NCBI GenBank assembly: GCA_030039165.1
Contig: JASHQM010000073.1
Coordinates: 1 to 43,342, forward strand
Direction: 5' to 3'
DNA from: Candidatus Sulfotelmatobacter sp.
GTDB taxonomy: Bacteria; Acidobacteriota; Terriglobia; Terriglobales; Acidobacteriaceae
Length of the DNA: 43,342 nt
Below, piece after piece: positions 33,050 through 41,903 of the stretch. The notes beneath the pieces were generated by a model. It had not been told where the DNA came from, did not search any database, and saw only the letters and a list, made by a program, of their open reading frames with translations. Numbering within the stretch: the first letter of the stretch is position 1; every line of letters starts with the position of its first letter. The position numbers were made by a program, and so were the translations under genes.

Positions 33050-34045
33050 ATGATCACCGTCAAAGAACTCACGAAGCGGTACGCGCGCACGACTGCCGTT
33101 GATCAGATCTCCTTCGAAGTCGCCAAGGGCCAGATCGTCGGGTTCCTCGGACCTAACGGGGCAGGAAAAACCACGACGATGCGCATGCTCACCTGCTTTC
33201 TGCCGCCGTCAGCGGGGACCGCAAAGGTGGCCGGTTTCGACGTTCTCGAACAGCCTCTCGAGGTCAAGAGACGCATCGGCTATCTTCCCGAGATGCCTCC
33301 GCTGTACCCGGAAATGGAGACGGCGGAATATTTGAAATTCGTCGGCAAGTTGAAAGGCTTGTCGGGAGCGGACTTGCGAAAGCGCGTGGACTACGTTTGT
33401 GATCGCTGTGCCGTGGCCGACGTCAGGCAAAAACTTCTAGGAAAGCTCTCTAAAGGCTACCGGCAGCGCGTCGGCCTGGCTCAGGCCATCATTCACAACC
33501 CTGCCGTGCTGATTCTCGACGAGCCAACCGCTGGCCTTGACCCGAAGCAGATTAACGAGACCCGTGACCTGATCAAAGACCTCGCGGGCGAACATACTAT
33601 CATCCTCAGCACCCATATTCTTCCCGAAGTCGAGCAGACATGCGAACAGGTAATCATCATCAATAAGGGAAAACTGGTGGCTACGGATTCGGTGCGCAAT
33701 TTGCAAGCGCGGGCTCGCGGCGCAGAGTCCGTGCTGGTCGAGATTGCCGGTCGCAATGGAGCCCTGGAAGTGCCCATTGTTCAGCAGAAACTTGAGCAGA
33801 TTTCCGGGGTTAGCCGGGTGCTCTGCAAGCAGCAGGTCGACAGCCGCGCCGTTTTTGAAGTGGAAAGCCAGAAGGGACGGCTAGTCCGCGGCGATGTAGC
33901 GCGCACCGTGGTGCAATCCGGATGGGACCTCAACGAACTTCGGCCCGCGGCCATGAGCCTCGAAGAAATCTTCCTTCAGCTCACCGAGCAGGAATCCACG
34001 GAGGCGCAGAAGGAGAGCCCCGCCAGCAAGGAGTCGCAAAAATGA
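33050..34045 (+). CDS. ABC transporter ATP-binding protein (GldA-like)
   Basis: The 331-residue ATPase has Walker A GPNGAGKTT near residue 38, Q loop at GYLPEMPPLY, signature LSKGYRQRVGLAQA, Walker B VLILDEPTAGLDP and the switch His in LSTHILPEV. After the ATPase core comes a C-terminal regulatory part of about 90 residues. The type matches GldA of gliding bacteria and other ABC-2 exporters. ATG 33050 was chosen because the ATPase fold begins with ITVKELTKRY; a TTG at 33017 would add 11 residues. The stop overlaps the permease start (ATGA), so translation is coupled. Confidence 0.94.
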   Translation: MITVKELTKRYARTTAVDQISFEVAKGQIVGFLGPNGAGKTTTMRMLTCFLPPSAGTAKVAGFDVLEQPLEVKRRIGYLPEMPPLYPEMETAEYLKFVGKLKGLSGADLRKRVDYVCDRCAVADVRQKLLGKLSKGYRQRVGLAQAIIHNPAVLILDEPTAGLDPKQINETRDLIKDLAGEHTIILSTHILPEVEQTCEQVIIINKGKLVATDSVRNLQARARGAESVLVEIAGRNGALEVPIVQQKLEQISGVSRVLCKQQVDSRAVFEVESQKGRLVRGDVARTVVQSGWDLNELRPAAMSLEEIFLQLTEQESTEAQKESPASKESQK

Positions 34046-34809
34046 GGAACACCTGGATCATCTGCCGGAAAGAGTTGGACAGCTACTTTGTCTCATGGAT
34101 CGCATACGTATTGTTGACGCTGTTTGCCGCCGCTTTCGGCTTCTTTTTTTGGACATTGGTGACAGTCTTTGTGGTTGAAGGCATGGAGATGCAGATGCGC
34201 GGCCAGATGTACCCAATGAATCTGAACGAGCAGATTATCCGGCCGTTGCTGATGAATGTCAGCGTCATCGGGCTGTTCATGATTCCTCTGATCACTATGC
34301 GCCTTTTCGCTGAGGAGAAACGGAACGGGACCATCGAACTGTTGGCGACCTCTCCTATTCGCGATCTGGAAATCATCATCGGCAAATGGCTGGCAGCGCT
34401 GATTCTGTATTCTTCTCTGCTTCTGCTCACTGCCTTGAACCTTGCATTTCTATTTAGGTATGGCAACCCTGATTGGAAGCCGCTCGCCATCGCGTACCTA
34501 GGACTGCTCTTGCAAGCAGGCGCCCTCCTTGCTATCGGAGCATTTATTTCGACGCTCACAAAGAATCAGATTATTGCCGGGGCTGCAACTTTCGTGGTCT
34601 GTCTCTTGCTTTACGTGTTCGGCTGGGTGGAAGGATTTGAAACATCCACATGGGCGCATGTTCTGGCGTACACCTCGGTAGCTACCCACTTCGATTCATT
34701 TGCCAGGGGCGTGATCGATTCTAAAGATGCAATTTTCTATCTCACTGTGATCTTCCTGGGGCTTTTCTTCACTGCTCGCTCTATGGAATCCCTGCGCTGG
34801 AGATCGTAA
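34042..34809 (+). CDS. ABC-2 type permease (GldF-like)
   Basis: The 255-residue protein has six predicted membrane segments (about residues 15-40, 60-85, 110-135, 145-170, 180-200 and 225-250) and the ABC-2 elbow RLFAEEKRNGTIELLATSPI after the second one. It should be the membrane partner of the GldA-like ATPase. The ATG overlaps the ATPase stop by 4 bases, and AAGGAG lies about 9 bp upstream. The next gene starts on the base after its stop. Confidence 0.92.
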   Translation: MRNTWIICRKELDSYFVSWIAYVLLTLFAAAFGFFFWTLVTVFVVEGMEMQMRGQMYPMNLNEQIIRPLLMNVSVIGLFMIPLITMRLFAEEKRNGTIELLATSPIRDLEIIIGKWLAALILYSSLLLLTALNLAFLFRYGNPDWKPLAIAYLGLLLQAGALLAIGAFISTLTKNQIIAGAATFVVCLLLYVFGWVEGFETSTWAHVLAYTSVATHFDSFARGVIDSKDAIFYLTVIFLGLFFTARSMESLRWRS

Positions 34810-36186
34810 ATGGCGAACCAATGGCTCAAGGCAAGGCAAACTAAGTATGCGGCGTATGCGGCGACCTACATCTTGGTCGTACTGGCGGCAGTGGTTCTTG
34901 TCAACGTTCTTTCTGACCGCTTCCACAAGTCGTACGATGCCACCTCGAATAAGCAGTACAGCCTCTCCGGCCAGACGACAAAGATCGTCAAAAGTCTGAA
35001 GCAACCGGCCACCATCACTTATTTCGACCAGAGCACGCGTTTCCGCGACGGCAAAGACCTGCTCGACGAATATGCGGGCTTGTCGCCCAAGGTGAAAGTG
35101 GAATACGTCGACCCTGACAAGAATCCTCAGGCCGCGCGGGAAGCGGGTATCCGCAACCTGGGAACAGCAGTCGTGCAGATTGGCGCCAAGAAAGAGGAAG
35201 CCAAGAGTATGACGGAAGAAGGCGTCACCGGCGCCTTCATCCGCGACCTGAAGAGCAGCACCCGGACAGTGTGTTTTGTCAGCGGCAGCGGCGAACACCA
35301 GATCGATGACAGCAATCGAGAGGGTCTCTCCCGCTTCAAGGATCTTCTGTCTAAAGACAACTACGAGAGCAAAACCATCAATCTGCTGCAGACTGCCGAC
35401 GTACCCGGTGATTGCACCACGCTCGTTGTCGCTGGCCCAACAAGAAACTACGAACAACCGGAAGTGGATGCGATCAAGAAATATGTGGAAGGCGGCGGTC
35501 GCGCTCTCCTTACGCTCGATGCACCCTTGAAGGCCGGGCGTTCGGGAATTGCCGACAATGACGCTCTCGCCAGCGTACTCCAGGGCTGGGGCGTGACCTT
35601 GAACAAGGATTTGATTCTCGACTTGAATCCGATCGGTCAACTCGTGGGAGTCGGGCCAACGGTTGCGTTGGTCACACAGTACGAATCGCAGCCCATCGTA
35701 AGCGAAATGAAGGGAACGGCGACCGGCTTTCCTCTTTCCCGTTCTCTCGAAGTCAAGAGCACGGATAAGACCAGCGTGCAGAAGCTATTCGATTCATCTA
35801 GTAGCAGTTTGGCAACAACCAATCTGAGCTCTTCGGCAGTCAACGTCAATGATCCCAAGAATAAGAAAGGTCCGCTGACCATCGCCGCCGCGGGCAGCTA
35901 TAACACGGGAAAAGAAAATTCGCAGGGACGATTTGTGGTCGTCGGCAGCTCATCTTGGCTCGACAATGGATTTATCGATTTCAACGGTAATAATGACCTG
36001 GCGTTGAACACCATCAATTGGCTTTCGTCAGATGAAGACTTGATTTCGATCCGCCCCAAGGAACGGGAAGATCGCCGTATTACTATGACGCGCGCGCAGT
36101 TGGGCTGGGTGCGGGCCACAAGTCAATTCCTGCTTCCAGGGATCGTCGTCATCGCAGGTATTGCTGTGTGGTGGAAGAGACGTTGA
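34810..36186 (+). CDS. GldG-like ABC exporter auxiliary protein
   Basis: The 458-residue product has a first membrane helix (about 15-35) and a second near the C-terminus (about 435-455), with a large periplasmic part between. That part carries the ABC_transp_aux-type domain of GldG: KQYSLSGQTTKIVKSLKQPATI near 50 and VEGGGRALLTLDAPL near 230, an IFT52-like fold. In gliding Bacteroidota, GldG acts with GldA and GldF; in other phyla the export substrate is unknown. The gene follows the permease without a gap and is 36 bp before the DUF4340 gene. Confidence 0.9.
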   Translation: MANQWLKARQTKYAAYAATYILVVLAAVVLVNVLSDRFHKSYDATSNKQYSLSGQTTKIVKSLKQPATITYFDQSTRFRDGKDLLDEYAGLSPKVKVEYVDPDKNPQAAREAGIRNLGTAVVQIGAKKEEAKSMTEEGVTGAFIRDLKSSTRTVCFVSGSGEHQIDDSNREGLSRFKDLLSKDNYESKTINLLQTADVPGDCTTLVVAGPTRNYEQPEVDAIKKYVEGGGRALLTLDAPLKAGRSGIADNDALASVLQGWGVTLNKDLILDLNPIGQLVGVGPTVALVTQYESQPIVSEMKGTATGFPLSRSLEVKSTDKTSVQKLFDSSSSSLATTNLSSSAVNVNDPKNKKGPLTIAAAGSYNTGKENSQGRFVVVGSSSWLDNGFIDFNGNNDLALNTINWLSSDEDLISIRPKEREDRRITMTRAQLGWVRATSQFLLPGIVVIAGIAVWWKRR

Positions 36187-36222
36187 AACATTTTTCTGCC
36201 CGAGCTGTGATGCGAAATAGCC

Positions 36223-37554
36223 ATGAAGCTCCGTAGCCTGATTGTCGCAACCATCGTCCTTCTGGGGCTGATGGGCACACTCTACTGGTCAGAGCACCGC
36301 AAACCCGCAGACGACACGGCAAAGGCGTCTGCTGCCACTCCTCCCACAATCCTCAAGGCGGATGAGGCAGCGATCACCAGGCTTGAGCTTAAGAAGAAGA
36401 ACGCCGAGCCTGTCGTCCTCACAAAGAACAGCTCTGGCATTTGGCAGATTGTCCAGCCGACGGCGCTCAAGGCCGATCAGAGCACTGTGTCCGACGCACT
36501 TTCCACTCTGTCTTCCTTGAATTCCGAGCGCATGGTCGACGACAAGGCTTCCGATCTGAAGCAATATGGTCTCGACCAGCCAGCAGTCGAAGTGGATATC
36601 ACCGCAAAAGACAAAACGCAGAAGCTCTTAATCGGAGATGAGACGCCCACTGGGAGTGCCGTTTACGCAATGCTGGGCGGCGACCCTCGCATTTTCACCA
36701 TGGCCAGCTACAACAAGACCAGCATTGACAAGAGCCTGAACGATCTTCGCGACAAGCGATTGCTGAGCATAGATTCCGACAAGATTAGCCGCCTGGAGCT
36801 TATCCGCAAGAATTTGGCAATCGAGTTTGGCCGTGACAAAAATGAATGGCAAATCCTGAAACCAAAGCCGCTGCGTGCCGATAGCGACCATGTGGGAGAA
36901 CTCGCCCGGAAATTGGCAGACGCCCGAATGGATCTCAGCGGATCAGGTGCGGATCCCCAGGAAGCCGCATCAGCCTTTGCTCGCGCCACGCCCCTCGCAA
37001 CCGCAAAAGTCACCGATCAGTCCGGCACGCAGGAACTTCAGGTTCGAAAGAGCAAGGACGTCTACTATGCAAAGTCAACCGCCGTCGAAGGCGCCTACAA
37101 GGTTGACGCTGATCTGGCCCAGGCCCTGGATAAAGGGCTGGATGATTTTCGAAATAAGAAATTATTTGACTTCGCTTTCAACGATCCCGGCAAGATTGAA
37201 ATGCACAGTAGCGCCAAGGCCTGCTTCCTGACCCGAGGCAGCGCCGGAGAAGCAGACTGGTGGTCCAACGGAAAGAAAATGGATGGTGCAAGTGTCGAGT
37301 CCTTCATTTCGAGTCTGCGTGATCTTACCTCTACTAAGTTTCCCGATTCCGGTTTTACCACTCCGGCGATACAACTCATCGTTATATCGGATAACGGGAA
37401 GCGCGTGGAGAAGGTAGACATCGCAAAGTCCGGCAACGATTACATCGCCAGGCGCGAAAACGAATCCACGCTTTATCTGCTCGATTCAAGTTCAGTAGAC
37501 GCCCTGCAGAAAGCCGCTGACAACATTAAACCTGTTGTCGCACCCGCTAAGTGA
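36223..37554 (+). CDS. DUF4340 domain protein, fourth gene of the Gld-type operon
   Basis: The 443-residue product has one N-terminal membrane helix (about 5-22) and a mainly beta periplasmic part made of repeated DUF4340 units. These show the typical phrases LELKKKNAEPVVLTKNSSGIW, YGLDQPAVEVDI and RDLTSTKFPDSGF. DUF4340 proteins regularly accompany GldA/F/G-like ABC exporters, so it is probably a periplasmic partner of the same complex. Its own function is unknown. Confidence 0.9.
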   Translation: MKLRSLIVATIVLLGLMGTLYWSEHRKPADDTAKASAATPPTILKADEAAITRLELKKKNAEPVVLTKNSSGIWQIVQPTALKADQSTVSDALSTLSSLNSERMVDDKASDLKQYGLDQPAVEVDITAKDKTQKLLIGDETPTGSAVYAMLGGDPRIFTMASYNKTSIDKSLNDLRDKRLLSIDSDKISRLELIRKNLAIEFGRDKNEWQILKPKPLRADSDHVGELARKLADARMDLSGSGADPQEAASAFARATPLATAKVTDQSGTQELQVRKSKDVYYAKSTAVEGAYKVDADLAQALDKGLDDFRNKKLFDFAFNDPGKIEMHSSAKACFLTRGSAGEADWWSNGKKMDGASVESFISSLRDLTSTKFPDSGFTTPAIQLIVISDNGKRVEKVDIAKSGNDYIARRENESTLYLLDSSSVDALQKAADNIKPVVAPAK

Positions 37555-37650
37555 AACTTCGCAACTTCGCTGCCCACGCCTAACCGGTCACGAAGGTAAT
37601 TCGCCAGCTTCAATTTTTCCTGCATCTTTGATTCTTTGCGCCCACTAGAT

Positions 37651-37665
37651 GAGACATTCTGTCTC
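37651..37665. promoter_or_regulatory. Palindrome GAGACA-TTC-TGTCTC, candidate activator site
   Basis: Perfect 6-bp arms around 3 bp, 91 bp upstream of the sigma-54-like promoter of the subtilase. Position and symmetry fit an enhancer for an NtrC-type activator. A repressor site for the same gene is equally possible. Confidence 0.4.
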
Positions 37666-37755
37666 GCGCCCCGGGTCAGAGGACAGACTGGCTCAAAATA
37701 GAGTTGGGCCGCTGCTCTGAGTACTTATGTTTTCAATGACTTAGACGCACTTAAT

Positions 37756-37771
37756 TGGCCACCGCCGTGCA
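37756..37771 (+). promoter_or_regulatory. Possible sigma-54 promoter of the subtilase gene
   Basis: TGGCCA-N6-GTGCA keeps the invariant GG (37757-37758) and GC (37769-37770) exactly 10 bp apart. The -24 box ends CA instead of AC, and the -12 box is GTGCA instead of TTGCA. It is therefore weaker than the 21044 site. The start point would be near 37782, about 46 bp before ATG 37828. Confidence 0.4.
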
Positions 37772-37827
37772 CCATTCCAGTCGAGTTGCAGCATTCCTCC
37801 CCGACTTGTTTCTACGAAAGGTAAGCC

Positions 37828-39633
37828 ATGTCGCAGAAATCAAAAGCCAAACAGGCAAACCGGGGCCAGCGCCACAGCGCCGCTTGGGGCAAGCGCTTAA
37901 GCTGGCTGTTGCTGCTCTTCCTGACCGAGGTTGCTTTCGCGCAGTTCGGCAACGTCACGCCGCGCGTCAACGGCAAGTTCGCCCGGGACCTCTCACCGTA
38001 TCTTTCGCAAACCGGAGCCAATCAGATTGTCAAAGTGATCGTGACGTACCGCGCCACGCCGCAATCGGCACAGGTGACGAAGCTGCACAACCTCGGTGGA
38101 GTGCATGACCGCACGCTGAAACTGGTAAAGTCGGTCGCCATCACGATTCCGGCCAGCGCTCTGGCAGCTCTTGAGGCTGACCCGCAAGTGATTTCGGTTT
38201 CCCTCGACCACCCCATGCAAGTCGCCGACGACATCACAGACGTTCTGACAGGTGTGCCCTCGAGTTGGAATTCAGGCTACAACGGAACTGGCATTGGCGT
38301 CGCCATCATCGATAGCGGCATCAACGACAGTCATCCTGATCTCAAGAACTCTGCGGAAACTACTTCCCGTGTCCTCTATCACCAGGACTTCACCGGCACG
38401 CCAACCACCAATAGCAGCGGCGCACAGTATGATCTCTACGGTCATGGCACGCACGTCGCTGGCATCGTGGGCGGAAACGGATATCTTTCCAGCGGAAACT
38501 ATGTTGGGGTTGCGCCCAATGTGAGTCTGATCGATCTGCGCGCACTGGACGAGAACGGCGCCGGCACCGATAGCACCGTCATCGCCGCCATCGAGCAGGC
38601 AATTGCACTCAAGAACACTTACAACATTCGCGTAATCAACCTCTCGCTTGGACGCGGCATTGCAGAGAGCTACACGCAAGATCCTCTCTGCCAGGCCGTG
38701 GAATCCGCGTGGAAATCCGGCATCGTGGTTGTGGTCGCCGCCGGCAACTACGGCCGCTTGAGCGTGGATGGCAGCAATGGCTATGGCACCATCACCGCTC
38801 CCGGCAACGATCCTTTTGTGATCACCGTCGGCGCTATGAAGAGCAACGGCTCTTCTTCGGTCTCAAGCGAGACTCTGGCCAGCTACAGCTCCAAAGGCCC
38901 AACCACTTACGATCATGTGGTCAAGCCTGACATCGTTGCTCCCGGCAATGATATCGTGTCGCTTGCCGCTCCCGGCGCAACGCTGGAAGAGGATTACCCG
39001 GCTGAATTCGTCACCGGAAACGACGGCAATAACGATTACTTCACTCTCAGCGGCACAAGCATGGCGACCCCCGTAATCGCGGGAGCCGCAGCTCTGCTCC
39101 TTCAAGAAAACAGCGCGCTCACACCTGACCAGGTGAAAGCTCGCTTGATGAAAACGGCTTACAAAGTATTTCCTGACTCTAGCGTGGCTTGGGTTCCGCA
39201 CCTCGAAACCAACTTCACCAGTTTCTACGACCTTCTTTCGGTTGGCTCAGGCCAGCTCAACATGGCCTCGGCTGTGACTAACACGGACCTCGCTCCTGCA
39301 ACTGTCGGGGCAGCCTTATCCCCGACGGTGGTTTACAACCCATCAACCGGAGTCGTCTCTCTCGTCTACGGCAACTCCAGCGTAGCCTCGACTTCGGTGG
39401 TCTGGGGGTCGTCCGTAGTCTGGGGCACGTCGGTCGTTTGGGGTTCAACGGTCAGCGGTTCCTCCGTAGTCTGGGGCGCCTCGCTGCCATGGAATGACAA
39501 CCTGTTAAGCGCTTTCAGCGTGGTTTGGGGATCGAGCACTGGCACCAGCACGCAAGCCACGAGCGTAGTGTGGGGCGCGTCCGTGGGTAACGCCGATGCC
39601 GCCTTCTCTGACGCCGGAGACGACGAACAATAG
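37828..39633 (+). CDS. Secreted S8 (subtilisin) family serine peptidase with VVWG tail repeats
   Basis: The 601-residue product has a basic start, signal peptide (about residues 28-46) and an inhibitor-I9-like propeptide (about 60-130). The S8 domain follows, with Asp162 (IDSGIND), His206 (GHGTHVAG) and Ser411 (GTSMATP); all three catalytic residues are present, so it should be active. After the domain, residues 523-583 hold six copies of SVVWG in a region otherwise rich in S, T, G and A. The last residues (DAAFSDAGDDEQ) are acidic. An AAAGGTAAG ribosome site precedes the ATG. The small membrane protein follows after 31 bp and is probably co-transcribed. Confidence 0.93.
   Translation: MSQKSKAKQANRGQRHSAAWGKRLSWLLLLFLTEVAFAQFGNVTPRVNGKFARDLSPYLSQTGANQIVKVIVTYRATPQSAQVTKLHNLGGVHDRTLKLVKSVAITIPASALAALEADPQVISVSLDHPMQVADDITDVLTGVPSSWNSGYNGTGIGVAIIDSGINDSHPDLKNSAETTSRVLYHQDFTGTPTTNSSGAQYDLYGHGTHVAGIVGGNGYLSSGNYVGVAPNVSLIDLRALDENGAGTDSTVIAAIEQAIALKNTYNIRVINLSLGRGIAESYTQDPLCQAVESAWKSGIVVVVAAGNYGRLSVDGSNGYGTITAPGNDPFVITVGAMKSNGSSSVSSETLASYSSKGPTTYDHVVKPDIVAPGNDIVSLAAPGATLEEDYPAEFVTGNDGNNDYFTLSGTSMATPVIAGAAALLLQENSALTPDQVKARLMKTAYKVFPDSSVAWVPHLETNFTSFYDLLSVGSGQLNMASAVTNTDLAPATVGAALSPTVVYNPSTGVVSLVYGNSSVASTSVVWGSSVVWGTSVVWGSTVSGSSVVWGASLPWNDNLLSAFSVVWGSSTGTSTQATSVVWGASVGNADAAFSDAGDDEQ
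39394..39576 (+). repeat. Coding repeat: six SVVWG units at the C-terminus of the subtilase
   Basis: SVVWG occurs six times; the first three are adjacent, each 18 bp apart (SVVWG plus one residue), and the rest are more widely spaced. The DNA of the units differs at synonymous positions, so the repeat is kept at protein level rather than being a recent duplication. Confidence 0.85.
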
Positions 39634-39664
39634 CTGCGTATATGGACAAAGAAAGGAGGAAATC

Positions 39665-40396
39665 ATGAAACCCAATACTCAGCTAACCAAGGCATTCATC
39701 GCAGTGATGGTTTTCGCGGCAGGCTTCGGCACAGCCTACGCTGGATGGTCCAGTCACACGCTTCACGTTTCGTACGCACTCGCTGTTCTGGCCCTGGCGG
39801 CAGTGACTTCGCGCATGAAGGTCAAACTGCCGGGAATCGACGGCAACATGTCAGTGAATCTGCCGTTCCTGCTGCTGGCGGTAGTGAATCTGAGTGCAGT
39901 CGAAGCCGTCGTGATCGCCTGTGTTTCAACCGCAGTGCAGTGCTGGCCGAAAGCCGGCAACAAGTTTAAGCCGGAGCAAATGCTCTTCAACATCAGCATG
40001 ATGGCCTTCGCCACCAGCATGGCAAACCTGATATGGAATGCGGGCTGGCTGGGAAGAACGGCCTGGGCCTCGGAACCGCTTATGCTCGCTTCGACCACAG
40101 CCGCATTCTTCCTGGGACAAACTGCTCCAGTGGCGGGCATCATCAAGCTCGCCGAAGGCGCTGCGTTGCGCCGCATCTGGACGAGCATCGTTCAACTTTC
40201 ATTCCCTTACTACGTGGTAAGCGCGGGGCTGACCTCCATGGTCAATCTGGTAAGCCATCATGTGGGCTGGCAAGCGGCCCTCTTGACCTTCCCAGTCATG
40301 TATGGAATCCATCGCTCCTACCGCGTGTACTTTGCACACAACGCGCAAGCCTTGCAACCTGTGCCTCTCACGCGGACAGCCCGCGCGGGAGCGTAA
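39665..40396 (+). CDS. Polytopic membrane protein, function unknown
   Basis: The 243-residue product has about six to seven hydrophobic segments over residues 8-225. It includes VTSRMKVKLPGIDGNMSVNLPFLLL cut by short loops, a pattern I have seen at the membrane front of some Acidobacteriota signalling proteins (GGDEF or HD type). Here no signalling domain follows, so it is a stand-alone sensor-like membrane module. ATG 39665 is chosen because AAAGGAGG lies 6 bp upstream; the frame runs upstream into the subtilase gene. The link with the subtilase suggests a role in its secretion, anchoring or sensing, which is inference. Confidence 0.75.
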   Translation: MKPNTQLTKAFIAVMVFAAGFGTAYAGWSSHTLHVSYALAVLALAAVTSRMKVKLPGIDGNMSVNLPFLLLAVVNLSAVEAVVIACVSTAVQCWPKAGNKFKPEQMLFNISMMAFATSMANLIWNAGWLGRTAWASEPLMLASTTAAFFLGQTAPVAGIIKLAEGAALRRIWTSIVQLSFPYYVVSAGLTSMVNLVSHHVGWQAALLTFPVMYGIHRSYRVYFAHNAQALQPVPLTRTARAGA

Positions 40397-40431
40397 TCGA
40401 GATCGGGCTTCTTAGTCCGAATTGCAGTCAG

Positions 40432-40469
40432 GCGGCGTTCCGAAGTTCAACCGGAACGCCGCTTTTGGT
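40432..40469 (+). terminator. Intrinsic terminator after the subtilase-membrane protein unit
   Basis: An 11-bp perfect stem, GCGGCGTTCCG (40432-40442) and CGGAACGCCGC (40452-40462), with a 9-nt loop, followed by TTTTGGTT. Confidence 0.88.
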
Positions 40470-40706
40470 TGGCTCGACTTTTCCCCATCGTGCCTGCCAT
40501 TCCCATCGAGGCTGGAGTTGAACAGACTGAAGGGTCCTTCAACCGAGCCCCCTTGGCAAATGCCACCTGACAACGTTCCGATTCTGGATCGTTTTCCTTT
40601 TTCCATCGTTTATCGATGACCGGGACGTAGTGACGATCATTGCCCTCGCGCATGCGAAGCGCAGCCGGGGTTATTGGAAGGGGAGGTATGAATGCGCTAT
40701 GCCGAT

Positions 40707-40737
40707 CCCACCCTTCGCACAAAACGCGAAGGATGGG
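40707..40737. repeat. Imperfect inverted repeat, possible dispersed element
   Basis: CCTTCGC (40712-40718) and GCGAAGG (40726-40732) pair around ACAAAAC, and after one mismatch a further CCCA/TGGG arm extends the stem to 40707-40737. The element ends in GGGGCACCC. Only one copy is in this window, so its status as a dispersed repeat is a suspicion. Confidence 0.45.
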
Positions 40738-40785
40738 GCACCCGGCGCAGCTGTCGGAAGCGCTCGTTTTGCCTGCAACCGGCGG

Positions 40786-41703
40786 TTATTCAAGTGAGCA
40801 TGACTCCAACATTGCCTTCGTAAAACCGACTTTCGTGGGGTCTTTGGCAACCGTGTCGAGTCTATCTAGGAGTTTCTCGTTCTGAGAAACGCCACATTCC
40901 GCAGCCTTCCGCAAACTAGCTGCGGCATCGCTGAACCTGAGGCAAACGACATACAGCTTGCCTAGTTCTTCATACGCTTTACCCATGTGGGGGTTGATGG
41001 CGGTGGCTTTTTTGAAATCGGCGACTGCGCTTCTTGCCAATGAAGTGTCGGGATTAACTTGGGCCTTCTCGGCTGGGTCGGTGAGAGAGAAATAAAGGTT
41101 GTACTTGTTCAGAAACTGCATTTTGTAGATCTCTCCACGGACGTAGTATGCCTCTGCATCCTTGGGGGCGATTTCAACTGCATGGTTGAGATCCGCAATT
41201 GCCTCGGGGCCGAACTCGGCGATCGCGCCGAACACTCTCGGGATTCCTCCGTTTGACACTTGTGACGCTACTAACAGACTCGAATGTCCATCCTGGTCAC
41301 GCTTTGCGAACGCCATTCCCCTCAATTCATACGCTTCCACATTGTCGGGGGTCTTTGTGATTGCTTTGGTGTAATCGTCGATCGCGCACTGATAGAGTTG
41401 GACTTCATTTCCGATCAGCTCAGCTGTGCTCCGGTGACTCTTGTCGGCCTCCAAAACTTGCCCCTTCACTTGATCCCCTTGTTTTTCGCACTCTTTGCCT
41501 TCTTGCAGAAGAGCAGCGGAGGACTCTGCGGCGCTGTCCTGTGCATTTCCAGGGGCCCCAGAGTGGTTCTGGTTGACGGCTTGCAGCGCGCTCCCCGGCT
41601 TCGTTGGCCGGTCGTCTGCCAATGCAGAGTGCGTCCAAACAAAAGCCATGAAAACAACGAACTGGAAATGGCGGTGACTGAACCGACCCGGAAAGAAACA
41701 CAT
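40786..41703 (-). CDS. Secreted TPR-like repeat protein
   Basis: The 305-residue product has a signal peptide (about residues 1-30, ending THSALADD). Tetratricopeptide-like repeats follow: AITKTPDNVEAYELRGMAFA, AVEIAPKDAEAYYVRGEIY, ATAINPHMGKAYEELGKLY and the partial RFSDAAASLRKAAECG. These usually serve as protein-binding surfaces; here they would be periplasmic. ATG 41703 is chosen because GGAGG lies about 10 bp upstream and the signal peptide starts there; a start at 41781 would place 26 residues before it. Same strand as the HEAT-DUF1566 gene, 200 bp downstream of it. Confidence 0.8.
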   Translation of the reverse strand: MCFFPGRFSHRHFQFVVFMAFVWTHSALADDRPTKPGSALQAVNQNHSGAPGNAQDSAAESSAALLQEGKECEKQGDQVKGQVLEADKSHRSTAELIGNEVQLYQCAIDDYTKAITKTPDNVEAYELRGMAFAKRDQDGHSSLLVASQVSNGGIPRVFGAIAEFGPEAIADLNHAVEIAPKDAEAYYVRGEIYKMQFLNKYNLYFSLTDPAEKAQVNPDTSLARSAVADFKKATAINPHMGKAYEELGKLYVVCLRFSDAAASLRKAAECGVSQNEKLLDRLDTVAKDPTKVGFTKAMLESCSLE

Positions 41704-41903
41704 ACAAATACTTCCTCCGTGCTCCCGGGGAGTATATCTGAATACTCTGTCTGTCCCGAACCAACTCAAACGCGAAGGCAACCCTGCCCCACGCTATAAG
41801 CATTCATGCGCGAAATCAGGGGAGAGTCCAACCGATCAGCAGGGCGTTGGCATGGGCCGGTGACCTATGTGGCTGGAGGATCGCAACACCCGCCGCTTGA
41901 ACG
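41704..41903 (-). promoter_or_regulatory. 200-bp gap upstream of the TPR gene with a small palindrome
   Basis: GAGTAT-ATCTGA-ATACTC (41730-41747) overlaps a TATACT -10-like hexamer on the minus strand and could be an operator. No good -35 box was found. Confidence 0.3.

Larger units (their letters stand above)
37555..37827 (+). other. 273-bp gap with a palindrome and a sigma-54-like promoter
   Basis: No gene seen. The DUF4340 gene ends here without a clear T-rich hairpin. The two regulatory candidates, at 37651-37665 and 37756-37771, are listed separately. Confidence 0.45.
40397..40785. other. 389-bp convergent gap with terminator and an extra hairpin
   Basis: Contains the terminator at 40432-40469 and the imperfect inverted repeat at 40707-40737. 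Short frames here (for example 40447-40722 on the minus strand) overlap the terminator and show no family, so no gene is called. Confidence 0.6.

Noticed and set aside
40447..40722. A 91-codon minus-strand frame in the gap after the membrane protein
   Set aside because: It runs through the terminator and the hairpin element and resembles no family.
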